A DNA stretch of 64,000 bases from Torreya grandis (GCA_037957365.1 JARHVA010000223.1:3343501-3407500), one strand, 5' to 3'; shown: positions 1-12,899, numbered from the stretch's first letter. Numbers and translations: made by a program. The notes: generated by a model not told the origin, from the letters alone.

Positions 1-231
1 CCCTCTGCTGCTCCACACAACAATGGTGCCCAAGCTAATTGCTGAACTAACCCCTAAAGTGAAGACAACCAAGACACCCAAAGGCCAAGGATTCCCAAGA
101 AAATGATACCAAAAAATGATATATATATTTTATTTTAGATTCGATCTAGAAATAAAAAAATAAAGAGAACTCCACTCCTCTTGATTTCAAAATGAACTAA
201 AAGCATAACCATACACATGATTACCATTCTT
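1..231 (-). other. Leader of a copia-like LTR element (5' untranslated region, minus strand)
   Basis: On the minus strand this stretch lies directly downstream of a primer-binding site and LTR, so it should be the untranslated leader of a Ty1/copia element whose gag and pol lie beyond the left edge of the window. I see no convincing open frame in it. An AT-only patch (about 118-136) and an A-rich patch (about 150-165) are the only distinctive compositions. The assignment rests on position next to the PBS, not on any protein match. Confidence 0.55.
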
Positions 232-243
232 GCTCTAATACCA
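232..243 (-). other. Primer-binding site, initiator Met-tRNA type
   Basis: The minus strand reads TGGTATTAGAGC, one base different from TGGTATCAGAGC, which is complementary to the 3' end of plant initiator Met-tRNA and primes many copia elements. It abuts the LTR boundary at 243/244 exactly, as expected for first-strand priming. Confidence 0.75.
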
Positions 244-447
244 TATCGGAGTTGTTGCCAAAATCTGGATAATGCGAGTGCAATGGAGACATGATCACAT
301 GAGTTGAAGCAAGCGCACACCATATAGATGCTAAAGTAATTTGAAAATAACACAAGAAAATAAATTACACAAGACAAAATGGAGAAAACCAAAATCTGAT
401 TAACAAGAGATGGCCAAAGTGAGGAATACAAATAGGAGAGTACGTAA

Positions 448-537
448 GTAACTCCTCCATAAAAGGTAGACAAGGCACCCCAAGAATAGACTGTAACTCC
501 TCCATGAAAGGTGGTGACAAGGTGCTAAGAATAGAGA
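448..537. repeat. 45-bp tandem duplication inside the copia LTR
   Basis: Two imperfect copies, 448-492 and 493-537, both begin GTAACTCCTCCAT and both end near AGAATAGA. They sit in the middle of the LTR. Direct subrepeats are common in the U3 part of plant LTRs, where they can act as promoter elements; that role is only an inference here. Confidence 0.7.
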
Positions 538-562
538 AGTAACTCCCATCAAGGGAGTTACT
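538..562. repeat. Perfect 10-bp inverted repeat in the LTR
   Basis: AGTAACTCCC (538-547) and GGGAGTTACT (553-562) are perfect inverted copies separated by 5 bases. The left arm reuses the start of the 45-bp tandem unit just upstream, so it is effectively a third partial copy followed by its own inversion. Confidence 0.75.
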
Positions 563-793
563 TATGACATTCTTATGACACCTATGACACATCTATGACA
601 CACACCACATAAGCTAGCCTATCCCACAAATGTAAGAAAACTCCAAGTATGCACAAGAAATACAATTTCCCTAATTAATAAGTAGGGAAAAATAAAAACC
701 GACACTAATAATCTCCCATATCAAATACCTTTTTATAAACTAATGTGAACTTCCCCCCATCATCACAATCATCTAATTAAATTATTATTTGAA

Positions 794-1156
794 ATGAACA
801 TTCCTCATCCTCCCCTATTAGGACATAAAGCTACCTTTTTTGGGTTTGAAGATAATATACTAAAACAATGCAAAGAGTTATCCATACATGTAAATGAAAT
901 AATGGAAACCTCTCTTTCCCTTAAGTTTCCTATCACTTCCATAATTATAAATGAGATTCTACTTTGCATGGATGATCCTCCAATATTTATTAGCATCCAA
1001 ATTGGTGATATCCAAGTTAAGCATGCTTTGATTGATGAGGGTTTAGGTACTTGCATTTCCTCCATCAATTTTATCAAAACTCTTAGATATTTAGAGTGTA
1101 ATCTCAATTCCACATGTAGTACATGCCAAGGTGACAATATAAAATGCCTCTTTTAG
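794..1156 (+). pseudogene. Retropepsin (aspartic protease) fragment of a decayed gypsy element
   Basis: This 120-codon frame resembles the protease region of plant Ty3/gypsy elements. About residue 62 it reads PPIFISIQIGD, followed by ALIDEGLGTCISS, which matches the usual pattern of a beta strand, then ALID-x-G and a run of small residues. The catalytic triad D-S/T-G is altered to D-E-G, so the product would not be expected to be active. The frame ends early and the sequence after it continues in other frames with many stops. No LTR partner was found. It is read as a remnant of an old insertion, with moderate certainty. Confidence 0.5.
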
Positions 1157-3560
1157 GTTGCATGTGGCTTCTTATTATCATCCCTCCTATCACTATTTTC
1201 ATAAAAGTTATGATATTTAAATTTTCCCTTTCTTATAACATCTTGCTTGCTAGACCTTGGACTCATTGTATGAGGGTTGTCACCTCATATTCCTAATAAT
1301 AAATCAAAGTCCTCCATAATGGTTCTATCTATAATATTAAAGGAGACACAAACCCTTAGAATTTCAAACAATTCCAAGAAAATGGTGTCTTTAAAATTCC
1401 AACCCTTGAAACCTTGCTTAGTATCTCATTTAGGGAATCTCAATGTTTTAACTAGCTTGTCAATTCTACCTGAGGTTATCACAGTCACCCCAAACTCATT
1501 GGGAACATACCACCTAAATATTTTTATGATGATGATCTAGATGAGATCAACCTCAATATAAAAACTTTTTATCTATCCCCTCATCTCATTACCCATCTTC
1601 CACCATCCCTGGAGCTATACTCCCATCAGTCTCCTATCGATGATATACCTATGGTATTAACTAAGAGTAGACATTCTATTCATCATAAAAATTCTGAAAA
1701 AAATATCATACCTACCTATGCCATTGACCTACATACACTTGATTATGATGATGGCTATACTTTATATGATCTATTTATATGAGGACTTGTCTAGACTAGG
1801 AATGTTGAGATTCTTCGATATCATAATTCTCCATTTTAGTCTTTCCATTCATCCTATTGTGTTCCTTCTTTTATAGTGCCTAATTATATAATTCTCCCTT
1901 ATTTTCATACATTATATATGGAATGATCACATGGTACACCTCTAGTTTCAACAAATCCTCTTATAAGCATGATCCTTATTGTTTTACTAGATACCAAGAT
2001 CCTTCTAGTTTGATTACCCCAAACAATTTAGTTACTACTCGTAATCCTTCTACGCATCCTACTTCACCCTTAGTTGAACCTATTTTAGTTCTTACTCTCA
2101 ATGTACCTTTAGCTAAGCCTTATCCTATATTTGATTCTTCTATACTTTTAGATGAGCCCAACCTAGTCTCTACACCATTCCCACTTCCCTTGGTGATGGA
2201 ATTCTTCCTTTAGCATAACTTGATCCCATGTCCTCTAAATGGGTTTATCAACCTTATTATGATATTCATAAAATTATTGGTTATTAGACCTAAAACTGTT
2301 AGTTATATCAACCTTCCCTAACTTACACTTCTACCTCTTCTATCATTAGACCCCCAAAATCTACTAATAAGTGTATCTATTAATTCCATGGCATATATCA
2401 TCATTATTCCACCCATTGTCAAAATATTTGATAATATATTTAAATATTGCATCCCACCTTTCCCCAACCTAAATACAAGGCTATACCTCCTCCCAAGTTA
2501 TTACCTAAGTATATTCCAAAATATGGAGAGGTATATTATATTTGGCACTAGTGTGGTAGCCATCATACCAATCATTGCCACATTATCCAATAACATCTTC
2601 ATGATCACATTTTGATGATTCCTACACTAGCTATTCTTCCTTCCATGGGTCACCCATGTAAGAAGGATACTCCTCCTTCCCCTATGATTCCTTCTTCACT
2701 TTTCTTTCCCACCTATGGCTCTTTCTCTATTGGTGATGCCACCTTCTTGTCCTCTATATACCATTCTTATTCTATAATTTATTCCCCTCATTGGGTATTC
2801 TACACATGAGAAACCTCATGAGCATGAGCCTTCATCCATACTTATATTTTTTGTTGAGGAGATTTGGAGAGAGGTATTTTCAAAGATTTCCATGAGGATA
2901 GATGAGACTCTAGATGTTGCTAGGATAAAGCTTCATAGAGATATTTCAAACATCATGGGTAATATTTATGGATAAATTTATCAATATATATGAACATAAC
3001 ATGGTGTTCTTTCACTTTATTCTTCATTATGATTTTGGATTAGACTTGTGATCCACTTTTATATATCTTATATTAGTTGACTATGTGTCAAATTTGGTTT
3101 CACTTATCTATTTCACATGGATATTTATATTATATATTATGTGTGGTATATTTTGTCTTCTTTTCATTTCTTTCAATCATTACACACTTATATTTTTATG
3201 GATGTCTTTTTATTTACTAATGATTGTTTGATACCTTATCTCAATAACTTGGATAATTATTATTGTGAATTGGTTATACAAACCTTGATCCCCTTAGCAA
3301 TATTTCTTTACCATGTGATCAGTTATCAAATAGTACATCTCATTGAAATCTTATATTACTAATGTAATTGGATCACCTTTTATTCCCTTATCTCCTTTCA
3401 AATACTAAGCATACATATGGTTGAAAATTGATATTACAGGGTAGTTCATAGGTAAGCCTAAGTGTTGAGTTAGTCATATCTTTGGATACTTAACTTCCTT
3501 TAGCCAATGTCTAAAGATAATTCATGTGTATCACTTCTATCACCCATGTTAGTTATTCCA
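1157..3560 (+). pseudogene. Decayed downstream part of the same gypsy-like element
   Basis: Short plus-strand frames (1277-1540, 1923-2213, 2612-2809 and about 2806-2970) are Pro-, Ser- and Thr-rich and run into each other through frameshifts, as in an eroded polyprotein. The first contains a PEVITVTPN stretch and the last an amphipathic piece, EEIWREVFSKI. I recognise no reverse transcriptase or integrase motif. The AT-rich tail (2980-3560) resembles in style the long 3' noncoding regions of the element at 16988-24285. It is best described as retroelement debris. Confidence 0.4.
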
Positions 3561-3770
3561 AATCTATATGGAGGAGGAATCATAAAATCCATAAAAGTTA
3601 AAAGCTAACTAATTTAAATAAAAGGCAATGATACAAAATGCAACACATAAATTTTAGAAGTTAAATCACACTAAAAGACATGATTCATAGCACATCTCCT
3701 TTTTATAATAAAATATCAAACTCCATAGTTGGCATACTGATAGAGTCAAGGTCCATTAGGGTGTGGTAGT

Positions 3771-3846
3771 CTAGTATATTAGGAAAGGAGACTAAAAAAA
3801 TATTTTATCTAGTATATAAGGAAAGGAGAATAAAAAAATATTTTAG
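3771..3846. repeat. 38-bp tandem duplication
   Basis: Two near-identical 38-bp units, 3771-3808 and 3809-3846, both begin CTAGTATAT and carry GGAAAGGAG followed by an A run. It looks like a simple local duplication. Confidence 0.8.
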
Positions 3847-5119
3847 TGCTACCTACTTTATCAAAAGAGTACCCAATCTTCGTAGTAGACTGATGACTCT
3901 ATAAGAGGTCCTGAGGAATGATGAACATGTTGTGGGAAGGTAGGTTCATTTTAATTTTATTGTTCATATAACCAACATGAGTTGATCTTAGTATCTCACT
4001 TGTTTTATTATATAACTTTGTGCTTATTGTGAATGGGTATCCTTTGTATTTTGATGGTCACTAGACTCTTAGTGTATTTATTATGTACCTAGTATGCCTC
4101 ATGTTTCCTAAGGTCTTCTCATAAGAATCTTATTTCATGATTTTTACAATCCCTATTACATTTAAAACATTCCTAATATTTCCCATTGAGAAATTTTTTT
4201 TTTTAACTGATAATTCCCTCCAGGGTTTCCCTTTGTGATTTTTAGTGTAAGACCATGGATATGACTAGGACTTTCTCACAAATTACCGCATTACAACCAT
4301 ATTTTAAAAATTATTCCCACCATTATTTCCACCTAATTGGTGTTCCATTTGTGAGTTGTAATGTAAGATCATGGATAGGACTAGGCCCTCCTCACAAAAT
4401 ATTCTAATATCCAAGTCTTCATGAAATTACATGCATAAAATTTGAGATAAGTAGTGTTTGATTATGAGTTACATGTCATTGACATGCTTCTCATCTTGAT
4501 TTAGTATGTTTTATGCTTACTTAATAACTCTTTCACTTTTATCTTCTTATTTTATGATTAGTGTATACTTAAAACCATCTTATTAAATTTTTCATACTTC
4601 CCAACTTGAATTAGTGTGATCAATTTAATTTCATTTTACTTTTTGTCTTTCTTTTTATACTTCTCAACATGATTTATTATTATTGATTGAATTAATTGTT
4701 TTATTTTTATACCATTAGTTTTTCATGTGCCTTCCATTTTATTACAAATTTTTTCATACTTTCAAATGTGATATAGTGTGATTTTTATTTGTTTTAATTT
4801 GGTGAAGATCTATTTACATGGTTCAAAAATAATTTTTAACATTTTTGGTTTATTATATTTAGTCATCTTTTGTTATTACACATTTCCCATCGTGATATAG
4901 TGTGTAGTACATTTTTTTTATTACTTATAATTTTTCAATTCATTTTTACCTTTTTCTTTTTAACCATGCATGTGTATCACACAATCCTATAAAAGAAAAC
5001 ATTCATCATATATTTCCCAGAGCATATAAACTAAAATCTAAATACATGTGCTAGAAAGAAATATCTCCATGCATCCACATCCAAATCCATGTACAACTCT
5101 ATATATATATAACATGTTT
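3847..5119. other. AT-rich stretch without a recognisable gene
   Basis: No frame of interest is seen on either strand. One imperfect duplication is visible: about 4231-4300 and 4341-4410 share the order of GTAAGAYCATGGATA, GACTAGG and CTCACAAA. The rest is T-rich low-complexity sequence, probably old repeat debris. Confidence 0.5.
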
Positions 5120-6788
5120 TATAGAAAATGAAAAATATAATAACTCTAGATCTAAGGTTGGGCTCCATCATGTCTATCCTATGGTCTAGCCACATTACCC
5201 ATAAGTGCCTATGACTATCCCCTATGAATAGTTTGCTATAAAGAGGTAGTCCAAGATATGAATCTAATAACCTATCCCTATAGATTGGCCACTTAGGCCT
5301 ACACCTATCCTCGCTAGATGATAGTTGCCATGCGCATGACTCTCTCCTATGCTAGGGCCTACCAAACTTGTGCCTCTCATACTCCAACCACTAATAGTGG
5401 ATGTAACCTATCACTACATGCATGTAACTTCCTCTCAGCCTCTCCCACCAGTCTAAACTAGCCCACCTAGGCTAGGGAAAATGAAACCACATGATCATCT
5501 AATGTGGTGGGGTCATATGGTGCCAACACCCCATCCAAAATATCATGGTGTGTAACCATGACTAGAGATTTCCATCTGATCTCCTTTGTTAAAGGATATA
5601 TAAAAATAGAACCATATAAGCATCATATCATATATATATCTCAAATCATCTATTTATCATAACTATAATTTAAATAATATCCTATATAAAAAACTTAAAT
5701 CAAAATTAAAACATTTCTCAATAGTTTTGATGTCACCAATCACAATCTCCCTATCTACTCACTTGTTGAACACCTCCTTTGTCAGTCACCTCCACACCAA
5801 TGAAAAAGTAGGGTTACCTCTATGTACCAACTATGTCTTAGAGAGGATGCATAGCATTTGCATCTCCTTGTGCTGATAGTGCCTCTAACTATGATGAGGA
5901 TGTAATGGTCATTACTATATATATTTTGGTGATTTTTATACCCCCACATCCACATCCATTACCTCTCCCCCTGCTAACTCTACTACCACCTATTGTTATA
6001 ACTGACTAGTCCATTATCTAGCACATTAAGGCCTAATAATTGGTATCTCCATATGTATGCCTCCACCTTCCCTCCATTTTAACTCTCTATCATGTCATGC
6101 CTAATAAGTAAGCACTATTATAGGGATCATTAGATGGGGGAGTCCAAACTATATAGGTAAGAATGCCACTGGATGCAACTCTACCCATGATATGTAGTGG
6201 CCCATGATCCACACATGTGCCAACCCTATCATAACAGTGAACTAACTAGGCCATATAATAACTATGTGAGTATAGGGATACTACATAATTTCCCCTCATG
6301 TGATCATCTATAATGATGGCACATAGGGCATGACCCATGCTACATGGTCCTCTCTCCATCACAAGACTTGAGGTAACCTATCATCGATTATATGGGTAAC
6401 TTAGCTGGATGATACAGGAGGAACCTCTAGTATATCCATGTGCTTAGTAAAATCACATGTCCCATGGTTTTCTACCCTTCATAAAACATCTCATATATAT
6501 CATGCATGATATGGACCTAGATGATAGCCCCAAAATCATAATGTGATCCCTAATCTAATATGGACTTGCACAAGGGTATAGCATATAGTGGTACCTTACC
6601 ATTTAAATTTTAACACAAAACTATTAATAACATAAGTCCTATCACTACCTTATGGATGTATAAAATGGCCACAATATAAACATCAAATAAGCTCACCCTC
6701 AACCTAGGGTGAATCTTATTTGAGCATGTATCCCATTGGGATAATGCTCATCTCTCATCCTTATCCTTTGGTGTATCGATAATAATCA
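5120..6788 (-). pseudogene. C-terminal half of a plant-mobile-domain (PMD) pseudogene
   Basis: On the minus strand, from about 6700 downward, translated pieces follow the PMD pattern: a GKVPLYAIPLCKSILD segment, then GSHYDFGAII where PMD proteins usually carry GSYSWGAA, then GHVILLSTWIY where they usually carry a leucine-rich stretch with a tryptophan, then a WTPPSNDPY segment. PMD proteins occur as host genes (MAIN-like) and inside transposable elements; which one this was cannot be told. The frame has many stops and shifts. The N-terminal half lies at 16320-16620 in the same orientation, so a 9.5-kb insertion separates the two. Downstream (5120-5900) no domain is clear. Confidence 0.5.
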
Positions 6789-8147
6789 TGTTATAAATAA
6801 AATGACTCAGAGGGGGGGTAAATAAATAGTAAAAACTTTACTTATCAATTTCACTTAAGTAATTATGAACCATTCAAATAATCACATAGATCTAACAAGC
6901 ATAAGCACTTATCCACATAAGCATGAAACATAAGAACACATCAGATATGTGGGAAAAATCAAGTGGAATAAAACCCATTGATATCTGAAAATGGAATATA
7001 TTCCTATAATACAAACACCAAATTTAGTGAAGCACCAACTTCACATGAAGTACCAACCCTAACTAGCTAAGCATCAACCCAACTAGGCTTTAACAAGCAC
7101 CAAATTACAAGGAGGCACCAACCCCCTAGATGAATCAAAACCAGATCAACCACCTAGTTGATTTTATCACCTTTACAACACTTTTTTTTCTCATACAACA
7201 TATTATGATCACCTTATTTATCTCTTCTCTCTCTTCCACTCCTCTGAAACTATCTTCTGGCCTTTTTCATTCAACTAGCCTTTTTTTTGACTTGATTAGG
7301 TCATATGACCTTATTTTTCATACACATAACCTCTATCAAATATTCATCATAGTTTATATACACTATTTATATGGTATAAAATACCTTCTTCTACTTCCCA
7401 AGTGCTATCTCATTTTCATCTCCACATTCATACATAAATAGGCCTAAAACTACCTTATATTTATACAAGCCTCTTATTCATATCCCTCTTGGTTGGCCAT
7501 ACATAATTGAACACTTGTATTACCATTTAAATATGTATTATAACATGTTTAATACATTTATAATTAATTAAAATAGGTCATCCAAAACTTAAAAGATCAA
7601 AACCTCTTTTAGACCTTAAGGAGGCCTAATTCAATTAGGCCTTCATTAGCACATGTTACACTTTGATCTCCTTGGAACACTTTAAAAATACACACATGGA
7701 ATTAAAACTTAATATTCCACACAAATATACCCATAATAATATTTTATTATGTCCATGGCACTTTTTATCTCCAACCACCACTTGAAGCACACCATTAGTA
7801 CTATTTACAATTATGCCTGTGAACCTATAGAAAGTTTGTCTTGAACTACTAAAGATTAAACATAAAAAAACTAAAAAACCATGGTATAAAATCATATATA
7901 TACAAAATTAATTAAATTATATTCATCATAATGTGATTTATACTTTACAAATTAGGGTAAAATGACTTAAACATATCTCTACAAATAGCCCACTTAAAAT
8001 TGTTAAAACACTCCAAAACCCAGTCATGAACAACTTGATCGTCAACACTATAAAGGAGACTTAAAATTATCATTTATAATTTAAAATTATCCTTTAACAT
8101 ATATGTACCACTATAAAATACAAAAACCATAATGTCTAATGTCAAAT

Positions 8148-8526
8148 ATTGGTCTTGTAGACCAATCTTTTGATCTCATTAGACACAGTCAAAATAGAAC
8201 TAGATAAGACATTTTGGATTCAACATTTCAATCACTTTAACTAACTTCCAATCTTTAAAAAATAATGAGAAATAATTTAAATTATAAAAAAAATGGATTA
8301 AATACATCAACTTAGGGCATATAGCTTCAAAATCATCACTATAACTTGCTTACCTAGAACTGCCATTTAACCTTAAAGCATAGTCATGATGATAATGACT
8401 TTCAACACCTATATGACCAATTTCAGAGACTTATGATGCATGAAAATTATCCTATGAGATAATTATACTATTATTTTATATAAATATAATATATTAAAAT
8501 ATAAAATATTGGTCTTACAGACCAAT
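8148..8526. repeat. Pair of hairpins in the left LTR
   Basis: ATTGGTCT-TGT-AGACCAAT (8148-8166) and ATTGGTCT-TAC-AGACCAAT (8508-8526) are perfect 8-bp-stem inverted repeats 360 bp apart. Each is followed by CT, a short spacer and GAYCTCA. The module is repeated within the LTR and conserved in the partner LTR. Confidence 0.7.
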
Positions 8527-10066
8527 CTCATGACCTCACTATACACAGACCTTACTGAGTCAGACAAGTCAACTTGTGAGCAACTTTTCATTATAACCAC
8601 TGACCTCAATTTTTTTTAAAAACATGAGACTGTATTAAAAATCCTTAAAAATATTTCCATGTACTTGTTTTAGTCACTATTTCATGATAGCACATTCTTA
8701 ATCATCTTCTCACTACTACTTGGGTTTCTCACTATTTCCACCATTAGGCCTATTAGCAACTGGCTAACATGGATGTCCAGTTTAGCACACTTTAACACTA
8801 TAATTAATCCATAAAACACCAAGAACATCAAATATGAGTCTCAATATTCAATGTTCATCAATTTACAAATGTTGACTTGGTCAAATCTACTACTACAATA
8901 AATATATGAGAAAGGTGCACTTTTTATAAGGTCTATTCACACACCTAACAACTCAATCACACCTAGAGGTAACTAGGAGAGTTTAATACATGATTTAATA
9001 GTTTTTATAGTAATTTTAGACCATTTTAGGCTATTTTTAACAATATATTTCACATTGGGTCCTTGATAGGTTTTTAGAGAGGTTTAACATAGGTTTTTGT
9101 GTCAATGATTATTCATGAAGGATTGCCCCTTAAATAAAAAACCAATGCCTATAGTTTTTATCTATGACCCTTACCCATATCTACTTAATATCTTAGGTTC
9201 CCATGCAGAGGTTACATGTGCCTATAAACACTTGAAAGTCCTTAGGTTTGCATGCCTTCATTTTGTGTACTCGAGAGACCTCAAAACCATTTTTCATGCC
9301 TTTTCTTTAAAACCATGACCTCAAAATTTATGAATATTATTGAAACAACATATCATATCTATATCTATGATCACATGAGATAAAACATATTTAAATCTGA
9401 TCATGACCCCTCATTAGGCCATACTCTTTTTTTTGCTCTCTAGACATTGACTTGTAAATCACATTAGGCCTTAAAGCTAAACTTCATGCCTAATACCATG
9501 TAATATACAAATAAATCACATAACAAATTAACCTCTCTCATGCTCAAACATATATTTACATACTTAATAGGCCTTGAAAATAGATCATGATGTCTTATTA
9601 GGCCAATAAGGGTCTAGAGGTTGTCTAGTTGTATACTTGATATGTAGATCCTACCCTTATAGGCTCACCCTAAGACTCTTATGAGTGATCTAATGAATCA
9701 CATGCATTGTTAAGAAACCTTATAAGTCCATTCATACCTATGTGCATTCATGTCACCAAGCCATCGTACCCATACCATCTCACAAAGTCTCTTCATGATA
9801 TGGCTAGTGCCATGACTAGGCTTTTTAAGCACTTAAAACTTGAAAAATGACCTTGAAACACTTTTGAAAGTGTCTAAACTTATTTTAAATGATTAAATAT
9901 GAAAAAAACCCTATAATAATCTTTTTATTACTCACTTCACCAAACATCACTATGAAAACATTCTCACAAGGTCTAGACTAGGCTTCTCAAGACACCTTAT
10001 ACTCAATAACTAGTACAACTTAACCTAAAATTTGACATCAAACTTGACATCAAGAAATTGAAGAAT

Positions 10067-10177
10067 CATTAGGTTGCCTTAAAATTATCTCTCAATAGAG
10101 AGACATTAGGTTTCTTTCAAATTCTCTCTCAACAAAGAGATATTAGGTTACCCTGAAATTCTCTCTTATCACATGGC
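10067..10177. repeat. 37-bp tandem repeat near the LTR edge, three copies
   Basis: Units start at 10067, 10104 and 10141 with YATTAGGTT; the first two end in AGAGA. Each contains a TCTCTC...GAGA mini-inversion. The partner LTR has units at 16158 and 16195, so copy number may differ between the two LTRs. Confidence 0.75.
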
Positions 10178-10275
10178 TTCCTTGTCATATCAAGCACATA
10201 AGATCATACCTCAAAGACCACTCACCATGCATATTAAAAAAATTCACCTTGACATCAATGAAAAAAAATTTCAAT

Positions 10276-10290
10276 AAACTCCCTCTTGTC
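10276..10290 (-). other. Polypurine tract of the gag-only element
   Basis: The minus strand reads GACAAGAGGGAGTTT about 10 bases from the inner edge of the 3' LTR. Similar purine runs after GTCAA (at about 10360 and 10490) recall the end of the coding region in SIRE-like copia elements. This position is where second-strand priming would be expected. Confidence 0.5.
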
Positions 10291-10882
10291 ATTTATGGAA
10301 AAACATTCTTTAATTTGATCACTCTCATCGATACCAATTTGGTTAATCTTCCTTATTGAAATTTATCTCCCTTTGACATTAATGACAAAGGATCATACAT
10401 ACTAAAAATTATGGAACCAATCACTCTCCTTTGTAAAATATACTCAAAAACTATAAAATAACTTAGAGTTACCAAGATCTCCCTTTGACTTCATAACTTG
10501 AGCTCACAAATGAATCAATAGAATTCTCAAACCATTTACAACACATGCCATGCTCAACTACCAACTACTAGAAACATATAATAGTTTTGCTTACCTCTTT
10601 TAGGCTTTTCAATAACTATACTTAGAGATTATTAATGATCTAAATATATCCCCTTCAAAATAAGCACTCACCATGCTTCTACTAACATAATAGTGTCTCC
10701 ATGAAGCCTAATGGAGTCACTCCTTTCATAGGCCTCTAAAACAACACAAACTCAAGATATTCCTTGATCTCCATGGTCTCACAAGACTAAATATCTTTTA
10801 GGATCCTTTTAGGTTTGATTAGTATCTTTGGATTTTCCTTTTCATCATGTATATGGTCAACAATCTAAGCTAATAATGAACA
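10291..10882 (-). other. 3' untranslated part of the gag-only element
   Basis: This stretch lies between the end of gag and the polypurine tract. No open frame or pol motif is visible. Where a copia element would carry protease, integrase and RT, only about 0.6 kb of noncoding sequence remains, which supports loss or original absence of pol. Confidence 0.5.
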
Positions 10883-12852
10883 TTATTGACTTGATTTCAC
10901 ATTTGAAGTATGTTCTACCATAGCAAACAGTCCATTTGAGCTTGTAACATGATCATGAATCACCTTTACTATCTTTAGTTTCCACACATTCATTTGCCTT
11001 CCCTCTTGAAATCTAGGGGCTTCAAACCTTTTTTTTTGAATTGATGGCCTTATAACTTTATTAGGATATAATCTTGCAATGTGTCCCACATTTTGACAAC
11101 TATAACAAATAACCTCATTCACACCTCTTGTCTGATGATTCCTTTCATAATCCCATGCATATTCATTTTTAAAGTGTCTTCTACACTCTCTTTCTCTATG
11201 ATAAAAGTGATTTCATGCAAAATATTAACCATTGAATGAATTATCATACCTCAGAGTATTAGGCTATTTGATTGGTCTCTTCATATTTACCTTCTCCTTG
11301 ACTTGAGCTACCTCCTTTTGATCTTCTTTGAAACTAAGTCCTGTCTTATCACTTGTAGATGTTTGGCTACTCAAGATGTTATCTAGAGCATCATTACTTT
11401 TTTCAAACTTCATAAAAGTATTCAACTTTCTAGATGCTTGATCCAACTAATCCTTCAAGGATTCCATTTCAATTTCATACCCGATGAATTCTTTCTCTTT
11501 AGATTTTAAGCTAGCAGTGACTATCTCTAATTATGCTTCAATCTGATTGATGATCTCATCATACTCCATGAATATGTTAATTAGTCTCTTCTCAAAAAAA
11601 CTAATTTACTCCTCATATTACTTAACTAATGATCTTAGTTTTTGATTCTTTATTCTTTGAAACTTCAAATCCTCTAGAGCACTCACCAATTCTACCTCGA
11701 GGATTACTTCAACCTCTTCTTCATCTGATTCTTCATCATACATAAGGTCTTTTACTTTTGAGAAACCCTCATTATCTATCTCTATAGACATGAACAAGGT
11801 TTCATTATTGTCATTTTTATGTCTATTACTGTCAACATCACTATCAGATGTGCTTACGTCACTTACATTAGATGAGTTATCTTCTTTGGTGTAGAAAATT
11901 ATTTTGTTTTTAAATGATCCTTTCTTACCTTTATACTTCCTAAAATATTTTTTATTTTTATCAATATTATATACCTTATTATAATCTCCATGATGTTCAT
12001 CATGTTCTTATCATTCTCAGTCTTATCCTTGTTAGGACACTTATATTCAAAGTGACCAATCTTACCATAGTTGAGACATTTGAAAGGCAACTTGCCTTTG
12101 TACTTACCAAATCCAAACCTTAATTTCCTTGAAACCATAGATATTAGTTGATACTAATCAACATTTAAACATTCCTCATCCTTAACATTCTTATATTTTG
12201 ACTTCTTCTCAGCTTTGAAAGCTACTTCCTTCTTGAAAGGTCTTCCTTCATTCATTCTCATCTCATAGACAATCAAGATGCCATGAAGCTCATACAACTC
12301 TAGCTTGTCCAAATATTTCATCTCTTTTATTGTAAACACCTTAGAATCAATCTCAGGAGTTAGTGATCATAAAACATTTTGAACAACTATAGATTATTTC
12401 ACTTCTTCTCCTAATCCTATAATGATATTGACAACTTCATCAACCTTCAATAGGTAATATGTAATGGTTTGATCTTTAGACTTTCAAACTATCTCTGGTG
12501 GGTCTGTAACTTGGCCATCTCCACCTTGGTATCTCCTTCATATATATTCCTAATTTTTTTTCTATATCACCTTATATGACTCATAGTTCATCATCTTCAT
12601 AAACTTTACCTCTAATAGGCCATATAGAATGGCATTCATTGCCTTGGAATTAATCTCACTTTCCTTCTTGCCTACTACATCAGTTGGTGGTGTAGGAGGT
12701 GGAGTTTATCCATCCAAAAATGACTACCATATGTCATGGCCTATTGACATAACATATGTCCTCATTCTGATGTTCCAAAAAATATAATTAGTCTCATTGA
12801 AAAATGGAGCCTTACTAGTAGAGAAACCACCTTGAGCTTGTTGACTATCCAT
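10883..12852 (-). pseudogene. Copia-type Gag (UBN2/DUF4219-like), broken
   Basis: Reading the minus strand from ATG at 12852, the start MDSQQAQGGFSTSKAPFF matches copia Gag N-termini. Stops interrupt it early, for example in IW-stop-SFLDG. A clean piece (12339-12154) contains LDKLELYELHGILIVYEMRM, typical of the UBN2 Gag core. Two CCHC zinc knuckles follow. The one near 12060 reads CLNYGKIGHFEYKC, where the second Cys is Tyr. The one near 11090 reads CYSCQNVGHIARLY, where the last Cys is Tyr. Between them lies an acidic, coiled-coil-rich stretch. The product would coat element RNA in virus-like particles. At about 1.97 kb it is long for a copia Gag. Confidence 0.75.
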
Positions 12853-12899
12853 ACCTGCATCTAGGATCTCCTTTAGGCTATTAGGCCTACTTTAAGGGA

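Larger units (their letters stand above)
244..704 (-). repeat. 5' LTR of a copia-like retrotransposon
   Basis: This 461-bp LTR lies on the minus strand. Its ends in plus orientation are TATCGG and CCGACA, inverted copies apart from one base, matching the TG...CA rule if TATCGG was TGTCGG. The PBS touches its inner edge. Its partner LTR is outside the window, so age and target duplication cannot be judged. It contains a 45-bp tandem duplication and a perfect 10-bp hairpin. Confidence 0.7.
6789..10266 (-). repeat. 3' LTR of the gag-only copia element (3478 bp)
   Basis: This aligns throughout with 12917-16319. In plus orientation it starts TGTTATAA and ends near ATGAAAAAA, where the partner ends ATGAAAACA. 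Frames inside it (for example 7130-7441) have a counterpart in the other LTR but no recognisable protein, and are treated as LTR sequence. Confidence 0.75.

Noticed and set aside
805..1137. 110-codon minus-strand frame
   Set aside because: It is the reverse of the plus-strand protease fragment, which has the recognisable motif.
5090..5115. TATATATATATA run as a promoter
   Set aside because: Such runs are frequent in this AT-rich DNA and no gene follows.
7130..7441. 103-codon frame with a similar frame in the other LTR (13257-13532)
   Set aside because: The similarity follows from LTR homology. The products are Leu/Ile/Phe-rich translations of T-rich DNA with no family match, and flanking frames are closed.
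9115..9318. 67-codon plus-strand frame
   Set aside because: It lies inside the 3' LTR of the gag-only element; the partner LTR has stops in the same place. Treated as chance.
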